DNA of 64,000 nucleotides from Salsipaludibacter sp963735045 (GCA_963735045.1 CAVTIZ010000003.1:1-64000); one strand, 5' to 3'. Shown: positions 42,566 through 52,099, numbered from the stretch's first letter. The notes: generated by a model from the letters alone, not told the origin. A program made the numbers and translations.

Positions 42566-43705
42566 TCATGCCGACGCCTCGACCAACGCCTCGGCGAGCC
42601 GGTCGTGGTCGCGGGTCGACGAGTAGGCGTGGGCCGACAGGCGCAGGACGGCGCGACCGTCCACGGGCGTCACCTTCGCCTCCACGCCACGAGTGGCCAT
42701 GGCCGCCTCGAGGTGGGGTGACCACGTGCCGTCCGGGTCCGGGCGTGGCAGCACGATCGCGCGCATCCAGCCGTGACCGGGCAGGACCATGCCGTCCACG
42801 CGGTCCGCGACGTGCCCGGCGCCGGCCACGACCAGCGCCTCGACGTCCCTGGCGTGGGCCAGGATCCCGGTGGCCTGGGCCACGACCTGCTCGGCGACCA
42901 GCAGCGGCCCGAGGTCGGCCGTGCCCTGCCATGCGGTGTTGGACGGGAACGGGGCGTCGTCGCCCCACCATGCCAGTGGCGCCCGGACCCGGTCGTGGTG
43001 TCGGGGATCGACGACGACGGCGGCCAGCGACTTGGGGGCGCAGGCCCACTTGTGGAGGTTGCCCAGCCACGCGTCGGCGCCCCGGCCGGCCACGTCGAGT
43101 GGGACCTGGCCGGGTTCGTGGGCCCCGTCGACCACGATCGGGAGGTCGCGTGCCCGTGCGGCGGCCACCACCTCGTCGACGTCACACCAGGTCGCCGTGG
43201 CCGACGACTGGGCGTCCACGACCACCCCGTCGAGGTCGTCGAGTGCGTCCACGACGACGTCCCGGCAGCTCGCGGGCGAGGCCGTGGGATCGAGGTCGAG
43301 CGGGACCACCTCGGCACCCGACGCCGCGGCCGTGCGCGCCATCGCGGCCACGACCGACGGGTAGGTGAGCGTGGTGCGGCCGATGCGCGCGCCGGCGCGC
43401 CAGGGCAGGACCTGGAGCGCGACCACGGTGGCCACCGTGGCGTTGTCGACCAGCGCGAGGTCGTGGCGGTCCGCGCCGACGAAGTCCGCCACGGTTGCCA
43501 CTGCGGCGGCGTGGCGGTCGTCGACGTCACGGGCCCAGGTCGCCATGGGGTTGGCGTCGGCCCTGCGTCGCGCGGCCTCGACGGCGTCGGCGGTCGCCAG
43601 GGTCACGGCACCGAACGAGCCGTGGTTGGTGTGCGCCACGGCGTCGTCCAGGGCCCAGGCCCGCGTGCTGCCGAACAGGTCGTGGTCGCGCGCCCGATCG
43701 ATCAT
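42566..43705 (-). CDS. Class V aminotransferase (isopenicillin-N-epimerase-like)
   Basis: ATG at 43705 gives 379 aa. PLP-fold features are THNHGSFGAVTLATADAVEA, LALVDNATVATVVALQVLPW, the PLP-contacting Asp in IVVDGAHEPGQVPLDVAGRG, and the Schiff-base Lys in WLGNLHKWACAPKSLAAVVV. This is the fold type I CsdA/isopenicillin N epimerase branch; the substrate (often a cysteine or amino acid derivative) cannot be read. No partner genes are adjacent. It lies downstream of a very strong terminator. Confidence 0.88.
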   Translation of the reverse strand: MIDRARDHDLFGSTRAWALDDAVAHTNHGSFGAVTLATADAVEAARRRADANPMATWARDVDDRHAAAVATVADFVGADRHDLALVDNATVATVVALQVLPWRAGARIGRTTLTYPSVVAAMARTAAASGAEVVPLDLDPTASPASCRDVVVDALDDLDGVVVDAQSSATATWCDVDEVVAAARARDLPIVVDGAHEPGQVPLDVAGRGADAWLGNLHKWACAPKSLAAVVVDPRHHDRVRAPLAWWGDDAPFPSNTAWQGTADLGPLLVAEQVVAQATGILAHARDVEALVVAGAGHVADRVDGMVLPGHGWMRAIVLPRPDPDGTWSPHLEAAMATRGVEAKVTPVDGRAVLRLSAHAYSSTRDHDRLAEALVEASA

Positions 43706-43798
43706 GGCGTCGTCGGTCGGCACACGGGGCCTCGCGCGTCGGGGGTCGACTGCCGGGCATCCGGCACTGGCACGCACGGTAGGGCTGCCGTGCACACC

Positions 43799-43837
43799 AC
43801 GACGGGGCGTGGCGGATGGTCCGCCACGCCCCGTCGT
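43799..43837 (-). terminator. Very strong terminator after the PQQ sugar dehydrogenase gene
   Basis: ACGACGGGGCGTGGCGGA and TCCGCCACGCCCCGTCGT form a perfect 18-bp stem with a TGG loop, 13 bases after the stop of the minus-strand dehydrogenase. Confidence 0.9.
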
Positions 43838-43849
43838 CGGTCCGACCGG

Positions 43850-46800
43850 TCAGCCGCCCCACTCGCGCAGGATCGCCTCGGCGTTGGCGATCAGCACGGC
43901 CGCGGCGTCGGCGTCGGCGCCGGTCCGAAGGGCCTTCACGACGCGCTCCAGCGCCTGGATGGCCTGCCGGGTCCTGCCCGCCTCGGCCTGGCGCACGGCC
44001 AGGTCCAGCTGGCTGGTGACATGGGGGATGGCGCGGCGGTCGATCGAGCCGTCCGCGACGTAGCGGTCGACCAGGTTCACCAGGTCGACCATCGACGTCT
44101 GGATGGTGAACGATCCCACGACCTCGGTGCGGTTCCCGGCCAGGTCGGTTGCGGTGACCACCAGTTCGTGGTCACCGAGCGGCCACGTCCACAGCTCGAT
44201 CGGGTTCGACAGGTCGACGAAGGTTCCGTCGATCGTGGCGGTCACCACGTCGATCCCCGACGTCGCATCGGTCGCCTGCACCACGGGCGTGATCGTCGTC
44301 GACGAGCCCACGACGTCGCCGTCGGCGATGCCGTCGACGGCCAGCGTGGGTGCGACCCCGTCGATGCGGATCACCACCTGTCCGACGTCGGAGACGTTGC
44401 CCCCGTTGTCGGTGGCGCGGTACAGGAACGTGGTCGTCCCCTGGGCCGAGATGGTCGGGTTGGCGTTGCGGATGGTGTTCCAGGTCTGGCCGCCGTTGGT
44501 CGAGTACTGCCGAGACGACACGGTGCCGTCGTCGGTCGCGGCCACGACCACCGAGACCGGCCCGGTGTACCACCCGTTGGCGCCGGTGGGCGTCGGGGGC
44601 GTGAGGGTCGCCGTGACCGTCGGTGGCGTGACGTCGCCGACGCCGACACCGTCGAAGCGCAACGCGTCGAGCGCGACCCCGCCGGTGGAGGTCACGTACA
44701 GCACGCCCGAGCCGGTCGGAGCACCGGACACGTCCACGGCGGCGGTGTCGGCCAGGCCAGCACTGTCGACCGGGATGGTCGCGAACGCCGCGGCGTCGGG
44801 CGCGCCCCAGCGCAGGGACAGCTCGCCCTGGCCGGACGCCGTCGCCGTCACGGTGTCGATGCCCACGAGGTTCACCGGGTCCCAGGCAAGCCAGTCACCG
44901 GGGTCCAGCGACGTCACGGTCCGCAGGCCACTGGCGTCGGGGTCGTCGACGACCTGGATCCCGCTGGAGTCGTCGGCCCACTCGGCCTCCTGGGTCCTGG
45001 GGTTGAGGATCAGCGAGACCTCGCCGGTCGCCGGCGCGACGCCGTTGGCGCCGGCGTCGGTGTAGCGGATCACCGCCACGCCGAAGATGTTCTCGGTCTC
45101 GCCGTGCTCGGTGGCATCGGCCGGGGTCGGGATCGCGAAGGTGCACCCGGTTCCCTGGCTGAGCGGATGGGCGTGGAAGTCGTGGCCGAGCCCGAAGGTC
45201 CACGCCACGCGCGAACACACGGTGTCGGTCCCGTCCTCGGGGTCACTGGTCGTGACCCGGAAGGGCACGGCCTGGCCCCAGTCGAAGAACGCCCCGTCGG
45301 GTGGCGTCTCCACGACGATGCTCGGTGCGATGTTCCCGACGCTGATCTGGATCGACGTCAACGCCGTCCGGCCACCGGGATCGGTCACGCGCAGCCGGGC
45401 GGTGGAGGAGCCCAGCGCGGTGTAGGTGTGTTCGATCGTGGCGCCGGTGGCGTCGAAGGTGCCGTCGCCGTCGACGTCCCACTCGTAGGTCAGGTCGTCG
45501 CCCTCGGGGTCGGAGGATCCCGAGCCGTCGAAGGTCACGGTCAGCGGTGCGGTGCTGCTGGACACGGGGTCGGCTGCGATCACGGCGGTGGGGGACTTGT
45601 TGCCCTCCACGTAGTCGATCCGGTACAGCCCGGCGTCGGGGTTGGCGCGGAAGAAGCCGTCGCCGTAGTCCAGCACGTACAGCGAGCCCTCGGGGCCGAA
45701 CTCGATGTCGATGGGGCTGTCGGTGATGGGCTGGACGTTGTCGGTCAGGGCGCCGTTGGGCAGGAAGTGCTCGATGTGGGTCACCGGACCGTCGGGCCAG
45801 TCGACCGTGAAGGCCGCCAGGTAGTCCTGGGAGAACTCGGCGAAGAACGCCTTGCCGTCCCAGTAGGCCGGGAACTTGCTGGTCGAGGGGTTGTCCGCGT
45901 CGTAGTGGTACACGGGTCCGCCCATCGGTCCCTGGCCGCCCTGGCGTTCGAACTCGGTGAGCTCCGGCCAGGGCTGGTCGTCGGCGTCGTCGCCGTAGTA
46001 CAGGTCGGCCGGGGTGGCGGGCGGCACGACGGCCAACCCGGTGTTCCAGCGCGAGTTGTTCTGGGCTCCCGCGGCGCAGTCGAAGAACGGTCCCGGCGTC
46101 GCCGTGGCGTAGTCCCACTCGTTGTAGTCGAAGTCGTCGCCGGTGCAGTAGGGCCAGCCACCGTTCATCGGCTGGTCGATGGCGGTGGTGTTCCATTCCA
46201 CCAGGCCCATCGGGCCGCGTTCGGCGCTCGCCTGTCCGGCGTCGGGGCCATAGTCACCCCACGACACGGAGTTGGTGGCGGAGTCGACGTCGAACCGGAA
46301 CGGGTTTCGCAGGCCCATGACGAACAGTTCCGGACGCGTGCCGGCCTCGCCGGGCGCGAACAGGTTGCCGTCCGGGATGGTGTAGGACCCGTCGTCGGCG
46401 ACGGTGATGCGCAGGATGGCCCCGCGCAGGTCGTTGGTGCTCCCGGCCCCACGACGCGAGTCGAGGCCGGGGTTCATCCCGGGCGCGTCGTTGTTGGGGG
46501 CGAACCCGTTCGCACCGGGGGTGCTGGCGGGGGTGTTGTCCCCGGTCGACAGGTACAGGTTGCCGTCGTCGTCGAAGTCCACGTCGCCCGCGACGTGGCA
46601 GCACTGGCCCCGCTGGACCTCGACGGTGATGATCACCTGCTCGGTCGACATGTCCAGCGAGTCGGACGCGGCGTCCCAGGTCACGCGCGTCAGCTGGTTG
46701 TAGCCCTGCCACTGGTCCCAGTAGGACGGGTCGGCCCCGGTCGGGAGGGAGTTCGGGGCGTTGCCGGTCGGCGTGGTGGCCGGGTACGGGGCGCCGTTCT

Positions 46801-47209
46801 GGGCGGTGCCGGTCATCTCGCGCGGGGCGTAGTAGAGGTAGACCCACTGGTTGGTGGCGAAGTCGGGGTCCAGGGTGATGGTCTGGAGTCCGTCCTCGGA
46901 GTTGTTGTAGACGTCGACGGTCGTGACGACGCTGGTCACCCCGGTGGCGGGGTCGGTCAGGCGTACGTCGCCGTTGCGCGCCGTGTGCAGGACCCGACCG
47001 TCGGCCATCACCGCCATGTCGATGGGCTCACCCGTGTCCTTGGTCAAGGTGACCTTCTCGTAGTTCGACCAGTCGAGGGCCGCGTCGGCGCCCGGCTCGG
47101 CATCGTGGTCGATGCCGTCATGGGCCGACGCGGGGACCGCGCCGGCGACCAGTGCCGCCGTGATGGCGACCGCTGCGGCGAGCGAACGTCGCCGTGGAGT
47201 CGTGTTCAT
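43850..47209 (-). CDS. Secreted multidomain PQQ-dependent sugar dehydrogenase (PKD, CBM6-like and Ig-like domains)
   Basis: ATG at 47209 follows GGGAGG by 7 bases. A Sec signal (RRRSLAAAVAITAALVAGAV, cleavage near ASA-H) starts 1119 aa. Residues 40-560 are a six-bladed glucose/sorbosone dehydrogenase propeller: MAVMADGRVLHTARNGDVRL, GLQTITLDPDFATNQWVYLY, RGQCCHVAGDVDFDDDGNLY, GDNTPAS, FVMGLRNPFRFDVDS, PDWPDGP-like VDWPDGPVTHIEHFLPNGAL and GSLYVLDYGDGFFR. Residues 585-680 are a PKD domain (TVTFDGSGSSDPEGDDLTYE). About 790-920 is a CBM6-like domain (QEAEWADDSSGIQVVDDPDA, TVTSLDPGDWLAWDPVNLVG). Then Ig-like repeats and a C-terminal helical FIVAR-like piece. It probably oxidises sugars on polysaccharides outside the cell; substrate inferred. 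Confidence 0.9.
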   Translation of the reverse strand: MNTTPRRRSLAAAVAITAALVAGAVPASAHDGIDHDAEPGADAALDWSNYEKVTLTKDTGEPIDMAVMADGRVLHTARNGDVRLTDPATGVTSVVTTVDVYNNSEDGLQTITLDPDFATNQWVYLYYAPREMTGTAQNGAPYPATTPTGNAPNSLPTGADPSYWDQWQGYNQLTRVTWDAASDSLDMSTEQVIITVEVQRGQCCHVAGDVDFDDDGNLYLSTGDNTPASTPGANGFAPNNDAPGMNPGLDSRRGAGSTNDLRGAILRITVADDGSYTIPDGNLFAPGEAGTRPELFVMGLRNPFRFDVDSATNSVSWGDYGPDAGQASAERGPMGLVEWNTTAIDQPMNGGWPYCTGDDFDYNEWDYATATPGPFFDCAAGAQNNSRWNTGLAVVPPATPADLYYGDDADDQPWPELTEFERQGGQGPMGGPVYHYDADNPSTSKFPAYWDGKAFFAEFSQDYLAAFTVDWPDGPVTHIEHFLPNGALTDNVQPITDSPIDIEFGPEGSLYVLDYGDGFFRANPDAGLYRIDYVEGNKSPTAVIAADPVSSSTAPLTVTFDGSGSSDPEGDDLTYEWDVDGDGTFDATGATIEHTYTALGSSTARLRVTDPGGRTALTSIQISVGNIAPSIVVETPPDGAFFDWGQAVPFRVTTSDPEDGTDTVCSRVAWTFGLGHDFHAHPLSQGTGCTFAIPTPADATEHGETENIFGVAVIRYTDAGANGVAPATGEVSLILNPRTQEAEWADDSSGIQVVDDPDASGLRTVTSLDPGDWLAWDPVNLVGIDTVTATASGQGELSLRWGAPDAAAFATIPVDSAGLADTAAVDVSGAPTGSGVLYVTSTGGVALDALRFDGVGVGDVTPPTVTATLTPPTPTGANGWYTGPVSVVVAATDDGTVSSRQYSTNGGQTWNTIRNANPTISAQGTTTFLYRATDNGGNVSDVGQVVIRIDGVAPTLAVDGIADGDVVGSSTTITPVVQATDATSGIDVVTATIDGTFVDLSNPIELWTWPLGDHELVVTATDLAGNRTEVVGSFTIQTSMVDLVNLVDRYVADGSIDRRAIPHVTSQLDLAVRQAEAGRTRQAIQALERVVKALRTGADADAAAVLIANAEAILREWGG

Positions 47210-47705
47210 GGGGGTTCCTCCCGGGGGCGGCCGCCTCGATGGGGGAGCGTTGGGCGGCGACCGCGATGCGGGAACGCTAGGTGGCTTCGTCAGTCGTGTA
47301 AACAGTCTTTTTTTGCTTCTGAAACAAAGACACGGGGCCTTCGGCGCCGAACGCTCGATTGGGGCCCGGGGGCGTGGTTCCCTGATCCCCGCCTGTCCCA
47401 CGTGAATCGCGGAATCTCGGGACTCGCGCGACCGTCTCGGGCGCTGTCCGCCCGCTGGAGCGGTCGCGCCGTCACGAGAGACCGTTGGTCGCCTTTTCGC
47501 CAGCGCGACTCGAAAAACCCGCAGGTTGCGCCAGATTGTTGAAAAGTTCTGTCGCTAGTGACTGCACAAGCAGTCATCGGGTCACCAGAAAGGCGGCGCA
47601 GGTGGTGGCCTCGGTGTCCGTGGTGCCTGGCCGCGCGGTCGACGGCCACGGTCGGTGGCGGCATGGGGCATCCTGCAGGGACACGACGGCATGGAGACCG
47701 GGCGC
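47210..47705. promoter_or_regulatory. Divergent intergenic region with low-GC promoters
   Basis: No gene is supported. Two AT-rich patches, at 47295-47330 (a T-run and TTTGTTTC on the minus strand) and 47535-47580, stand out from high-GC surroundings. They probably hold the promoters of the dehydrogenase (minus) and the ammonia-lyase (plus). The second contains GAAAAG and CGCTAGTGACTG, loosely like the patch upstream of the secreted isomerase (CGTTAGTACTG). Confidence 0.4.
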
Positions 47706-48674
47706 ATGGCACGGACACCAACGGTGACCCACGACGACGTCGTGGCCGCGGCCGCACGCCTGGAGGGCGTCGCGCACCGGACCCCGGTCCTGACCTCGCG
47801 ACGACTCGACGCGCTGGTCGGCGCCGAGGTGTTCTGCAAGGGCGAGCACCTGCAACGGGTCGGCGCCTTCAAGTTCCGCGGTGCCTACAACGCACTGGCC
47901 CAGTTCGACCCGGCCCAACGTGGCGCCGGCGTGGTGACCTTCTCGTCGGGCAACCATGCCCAGGCGATCGCGCTGTCGGCGCGGCTGCTCGACATCCCGG
48001 CCACCATCGTCATGCCCACCGACGCCCCCGCCTCCAAGGTTGCCGCCACGAGGGGCTACGGGGCCGAGATCGTGGCCTACGACCGCTACACCGAGGATCG
48101 GGCGGCCATCGGTGCACGCCTGGCGACGGAGCGCGGCATGACGCTGGTGCCCCCCTACGACCACCCCCACGTGATCGCCGGGCAGGGCACGGTCGGACTC
48201 GAACTGTTCGACCAGGTGGGTCGACTCGACACCCTGTTCGTGTGCCTGGGCGGCGGTGGGCTGCTGTCGGGGGTGGCCCTGGCGACCCGCGCTCGGTCGG
48301 CGGCGACCCGACTGGTGGGCGTGGAGCCCGAGGCCGGCAACGACGGCCAGCAGTCGTTCCGGACCGGTGAACGGGTCACCATCGACCCGCCTCGGACCCT
48401 TGCTGACGGCGCGGCGACCCCGTCGCTGGGCGAGTTGACGTTCGCGATCATCCGTCGCGACGTCGACGACGTCGTGACCGCCAGCGACGACGAGTTGGTG
48501 GGGGCCATGCGCCTGGTGGCGGCGACGATGAAGCAGGTCGTGGAACCCACCGGGGTCCTGGCACTGGCCGCCGTCCTGGCCCGTCGCGACGAACTGGCCG
48601 GGCAACGGGTCGGCGTGGTGCTCAGTGGCGGCAACGTCGACCTCGACCGCTACGCCAGCCTGTTGGGCGCCTGA
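47706..48674 (+). CDS. Threonine/serine/hydroxyaspartate ammonia-lyase (PLP fold II)
   Basis: The 322-aa enzyme has the PLP-lysine in RVGAFKFRGAYNALAQFD, the substrate-binding SSGNHAQAIALSARLL and the phosphate-binding LFVCLGGGGLLSGVALA. It has only the catalytic domain, without the ACT-like regulatory domain of biosynthetic IlvA, so it resembles catabolic threonine dehydratase, serine racemase or threo-3-hydroxyaspartate ammonia-lyase. I use ATG at 47706; ATGs at 47655 and 47691 in the same frame are alternatives. The next gene starts 1 base after its stop. Confidence 0.88.
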   Translation: MARTPTVTHDDVVAAAARLEGVAHRTPVLTSRRLDALVGAEVFCKGEHLQRVGAFKFRGAYNALAQFDPAQRGAGVVTFSSGNHAQAIALSARLLDIPATIVMPTDAPASKVAATRGYGAEIVAYDRYTEDRAAIGARLATERGMTLVPPYDHPHVIAGQGTVGLELFDQVGRLDTLFVCLGGGGLLSGVALATRARSAATRLVGVEPEAGNDGQQSFRTGERVTIDPPRTLADGAATPSLGELTFAIIRRDVDDVVTASDDELVGAMRLVAATMKQVVEPTGVLALAAVLARRDELAGQRVGVVLSGGNVDLDRYASLLGA

Positions 48675-48675
48675 G

Positions 48676-49524
48676 GTGGACGACGGGGCGGGCGGCTCGC
48701 GCACCGCCCGAGCCGTCGCCGTGGGGCGCGCGGTCGGGGTCGGCACCCTGCGTGACCCGGTCGTGGTCCACCTGCTGTCGCGTCGCGACCGGGTGGCGGT
48801 GCGAACCTGGCGAGGACTGGCCCGGTCCGCGCTGGTCGCACGAACGCCCGCCGTGGGACTGGCCGCGCACGCCGCACTGCGCATGGCGGCCGTGGATGCG
48901 GCCGTGGTGACCGCGATCGCGACCCACGAGCCCGACACGGTGGTCGTCGTCGGTGCCGGGTTCGACACGAGGGCGTGGCGGCTGCCGGCCCTGCGTGGGC
49001 GACGTGTCGTCGAGGTGGACCATCCCGCCACCCAGGCAGCCAAGCAGGCGCGCCTGGACCGGCTGCCCGCTCCCGAGGCGGACCTGGTGTTCGCGCCGGC
49101 GGACCTGCGCCACGACGACCTCGACCGGGTGCTCGACGACGCCGGTCAGGACCCCGCCCGGCCGGTCGTGTGGATCTGGGAGGCCGTGTGGCCCTACCTC
49201 CCCGTCGCCGCCGTCGACGACACGCTGGGCGTGCTGGCGGACCGTTCACCGTCGGGGAGCCGACTGGTGACCACGACCATGCCCCCGGGCCTGCTCGAGC
49301 CCCACCTGCCGCCGGCGCGGGTCGCGGCCCTGCTCGGGCTGCGCGTGATCGGTGAACCGATCCTCACGGCCGAGACCGACCGGGCCGTGACCGACCGCCT
49401 CGCCACGCATGGCTGGGTCGGGGACGGTGGCCGTGGCCCCCGGTCCTGGGCGGCCGACGAGCCCGGCGTGGCATTGGTCGGCCCCGTCCTCGACGAACGC
49501 CTCCACGTCGCCGACCGGGCCTGA
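48676..49524 (+). CDS. SAM-dependent methyltransferase, LCMT/PPM1-like
   Basis: GTG at 48676 gives 282 aa. The SAM motif is VVVVGAGFDTRAWRLPALRG (residues about 92-111), then VVEVDHPATQAAKQARL, DLVFAPADLRHDDLDRVLDD and WIWEAVWPYLP. GAGFDTR and the following EVDHP are typical of the leucine carboxyl methyltransferase-like family widespread in actinobacteria, mostly of unknown substrate. It follows the ammonia-lyase directly and may share its transcript. Confidence 0.85.
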   Translation: MDDGAGGSRTARAVAVGRAVGVGTLRDPVVVHLLSRRDRVAVRTWRGLARSALVARTPAVGLAAHAALRMAAVDAAVVTAIATHEPDTVVVVGAGFDTRAWRLPALRGRRVVEVDHPATQAAKQARLDRLPAPEADLVFAPADLRHDDLDRVLDDAGQDPARPVVWIWEAVWPYLPVAAVDDTLGVLADRSPSGSRLVTTTMPPGLLEPHLPPARVAALLGLRVIGEPILTAETDRAVTDRLATHGWVGDGGRGPRSWAADEPGVALVGPVLDERLHVADRA

Positions 49525-49577
49525 GCCAGGGCGACACCCGAAGTCCCGGGCTCGCGGCCGGGTCCGCGACGCCGGTG

Positions 49578-50789
49578 TCAGTGGGACAGCGTGGTGACCA
49601 GGTCGGTCATGAACGAACGGCCCCGGGCCAACTGCTCCCGCGCGATCCACTCGTCGGGACGGTGCGCGACCTCGATGGCGCCGGGCCCGCACACCACCGC
49701 CGACATCCCCACCGCCTGGAAGCGGGCGGCGTCGGTGCCGAACGGGGCCGTGCGGGCCGGCGCCCCGGTGCCGAGCACGTCGCGCACCAGCGCCTCGGCC
49801 GTTCCGCCGGGTTCGGGCGACAGGGCCGGCAGGATGCCCGGGGAGGTCACCTCCAGCCGCGCGTCGGGATGGGTGGCACGCAACGCCGGCAGCACCTCGT
49901 CGCGGGCGTGGGCCTCGATGCGATCGGCCAGGTCGGAGCCGTCGCGCTCGGGCAGGGCCCGGTACTCGAAGGTCAGCTCGGCCCGGTCGGGGATGATGTT
50001 GATGGCCGTGCCGGCGTGGGCCATGGCCAGGTTGAAGGTCGTGAACGGGGGCTCGAAGCGGTCGTCGGTGAACGCTCGTTGCTCGGTGGCGAGGTCGTCG
50101 ACGAACGCCCCGAGCCGCACCAGGGCCCGCAGGGCGTTCGCCCCGCCGTCGGGCTGGGACGAGTGCCCGCCGTGGCCGTGGAAGGTGTAGGTGAAGGCCC
50201 GGACCGACTTGTGGGCGTTGACGATGCCCATCGAGGTCGGCTCGCCAACCACCACGCGGGTCGGGGGATGGTCACGCTGCACGAAGGCCTCGGCGATCGG
50301 GACCGCCCCGAGTGCGCCCAGCTCCTCGTCCCACGACAGCGCGATCCACACGGGCACCGTGAGGTCCGCGGCCGCCAGTTCGTCGGCGGCGTCCAGCAGG
50401 CAGGCGATGTGGCCCTTCATGTCGGTGGTGCCCCGCCCGACCAGGGTGTCGTCGTCGCCGGCCACCAACTCGAACGGGTCGCTGTGCCACTGTTGGCCCG
50501 TGACCGGGACGCAGTCGGTGTGGGCGGACAGCACGACCCCGTCGGGGGCGTCGGGGCCGAAGCGCACCAGCAGGTTGGCGCGGTCGCCGTCCGGGTGGTC
50601 CTGGACGACGACCTCCCGGGCCCCGTCCGCCAGGGCGTCTCGGGCACGCTCGACCACGGCGAGGTTGGAGCCGCCGGACGTGGTGTCGCTGGCCACCAGG
50701 GCGGCCAGGTGGTCCAGGACGCCGGCGAGGTCGATGTCGGCGCCGTCGGGGGTGTCGACGGGGGCGTCGGCGGGGGAGGAGGTCATCAT
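49578..50789 (-). CDS. M20-family deacylase, acetylornithine deacetylase-like
   Basis: The 403-aa protein has the M20 metal and catalytic motifs: VVLSAHTDCVPVTGQQWHSD, GRGTTDMKGHIACLLDAADE, ALSWDEELGALGAVPI and VVVGEPTSMGIVNAHKSVRA, with the dimerisation segment FHGHGGHSSQPDGGANALRA. The TDMKG and EPTS motifs fit ArgE, which removes acetate from N-acetylornithine, but other N-acyl substrates are possible because no arg genes are nearby. MM at the start gives two adjacent starts; it is divergent from xth. Confidence 0.88.
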   Translation of the reverse strand: MMTSSPADAPVDTPDGADIDLAGVLDHLAALVASDTTSGGSNLAVVERARDALADGAREVVVQDHPDGDRANLLVRFGPDAPDGVVLSAHTDCVPVTGQQWHSDPFELVAGDDDTLVGRGTTDMKGHIACLLDAADELAAADLTVPVWIALSWDEELGALGAVPIAEAFVQRDHPPTRVVVGEPTSMGIVNAHKSVRAFTYTFHGHGGHSSQPDGGANALRALVRLGAFVDDLATEQRAFTDDRFEPPFTTFNLAMAHAGTAINIIPDRAELTFEYRALPERDGSDLADRIEAHARDEVLPALRATHPDARLEVTSPGILPALSPEPGGTAEALVRDVLGTGAPARTAPFGTDAARFQAVGMSAVVCGPGAIEVAHRPDEWIAREQLARGRSFMTDLVTTLSH

Positions 50790-50891
50790 CGCGCCTGGCG
50801 GTGGCCGGGGAGGGAGGGGACCCGTGCGACGGTAGCGTCGGGCCCGTCCGGGCCGGCGGCTGCCGGGCCGGGGTCGACGGAGGTGGTCCGG

Positions 50892-51659
50892 GTGCTGGCG
50901 GTCACGTGGAACGTCAACTCCGTGCGGGCCCGGATGCCCCGGGTCGCCGAGTTGCTGGAGGTGCACGCCCCGGACGTGCTCATGCTCCAGGAGACCAAGG
51001 CAGCACCGGACCAGTTCCCCCACCTGGACCTGGCGGCGGCCGGCTACGAGGTCGCCGACCACTCGGGCGGTCGCTGGGCCGGCGTGGCCCTGGCCGCCAC
51101 CTCACCCCTGCACGACGTGGTGGTGGGCCTGCCGGGGAGCCCGGTGCCCGACCAGGCGCGGTGGATCGAGGCCACGGTCGACGACGTCCGGATCGTGACG
51201 ACCTACGTGGTCAACGGACGCCGTCCGGACCACCCGGCGTTCATCGACAAGCTGGCCTTCCTCGATGCCATGCACGACCGGTTGGCGGTCCTGCGGGAGC
51301 GCGGGCCGGTGGTGTTGGGCGGTGACCTCAACATCGCACCCGCCGACGTCGACGTGTGGGACCCCGCGGCCTTCCGGGGCAGTACCCACGTCACCCCGGA
51401 CGAGCGGGGCCGACTCGCGGACATGCTCGACCTCGGGTTCGTCGACGCCGTCCGCCAGCTCCAGCCCGACGGCCCGGCCTTCACCTGGTGGGACTACCGT
51501 GCCGGCGCGTTCCACAAACGCCAGGGGCTGCGCATCGACCTGTTCCTGGTGAGCCAGGACCTCGCGCCGGCGATCACCCGGGCCGGCATCGACCGGGCCT
51601 TCCGGAAGGGTCCCAAGCCGTCCGACCATGCCCCGCTGCTGCTGGAACTGGCTCGGTGA
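50892..51659 (+). CDS. xth: Exodeoxyribonuclease III
   Basis: A GTG at 50892 lies 8 bases after GGAGG; a GTG at 50883 would overlap that site. The 255-aa product shows the EEP nuclease motifs: TWNVNSVRAR, VLMLQETKAAPDQFPHLDL with the metal Glu, GPVVLGGDLNIAPADVDVWD, AFTWWDYRAGAFHKRQGLRI and the catalytic DHAPLLLEL. It acts in base excision repair as an AP endonuclease and 3'-5' exonuclease. Confidence 0.93.
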   Translation: MLAVTWNVNSVRARMPRVAELLEVHAPDVLMLQETKAAPDQFPHLDLAAAGYEVADHSGGRWAGVALAATSPLHDVVVGLPGSPVPDQARWIEATVDDVRIVTTYVVNGRRPDHPAFIDKLAFLDAMHDRLAVLRERGPVVLGGDLNIAPADVDVWDPAAFRGSTHVTPDERGRLADMLDLGFVDAVRQLQPDGPAFTWWDYRAGAFHKRQGLRIDLFLVSQDLAPAITRAGIDRAFRKGPKPSDHAPLLLELAR

Positions 51660-51733
51660 CCACGCGGGACCGGCCGGCGCGCAGGCCCTAGGCTCGCCGG
51701 GGCCGACGTCCCCGTCCGTCCCGGAGTGCTGCC

Positions 51734-52099
51734 GTGTCCGACTGCCTGTTCTGTGGCATCCTCGACGGCGAGCTGCCCTCCGACCAGGTCGGGGCCAACG
51801 ACGCCGCCGTGGCCTTCCGCGACATCAACCCGCGGGCGCCGGTGCACGTGCTGGTCGTGACCCGCCGCCACGTGCCCACCGCCCACGACCTCACCACCGA
51901 CGACGTCGACGAGGTCGGCCAGGTGCTGGCGCTGGCGCGCGAGGTGGCCGAGTCCGAGGGGATCGCGGACGGCTACCGACTGACCACCAACGTCGGGCGC
52001 CGTGGCGGCCAGATGGTGGACCACCTGCACTTCCACGTGCTGGGGGGGCGTCAGCTCCACCACATCGACAGCGGTGCGGATCCCGACGAGGACGGCTGA
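51734..52099 (+). CDS. HIT-family nucleotide hydrolase
   Basis: The 121-aa protein begins at GTG 51734 with SDCLFCGILDGELPSDQVGA. CxxC at residues 4-7 and the histidine triad DHLHFHVLGGRQL near the C-terminus define the Hint/HinT branch, which hydrolyses nucleoside phosphoramidates. Length is typical. Gap to xth is 74 bases. Confidence 0.93.
   Translation: MSDCLFCGILDGELPSDQVGANDAAVAFRDINPRAPVHVLVVTRRHVPTAHDLTTDDVDEVGQVLALAREVAESEGIADGYRLTTNVGRRGGQMVDHLHFHVLGGRQLHHIDSGADPDEDG

Noticed and set aside
42773..47542. Plus-strand open frame of 1589 codons
   Set aside because: It is antisense to the PQQ dehydrogenase and aminotransferase genes, has Arg/Gly/Val-rich shadow composition and no domain; high G+C removes stops.
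49524..49578. GACACC/GGTGTC inverted repeat between the convergent methyltransferase and M20 genes
   Set aside because: The arms are short and the loop too long to call a terminator.
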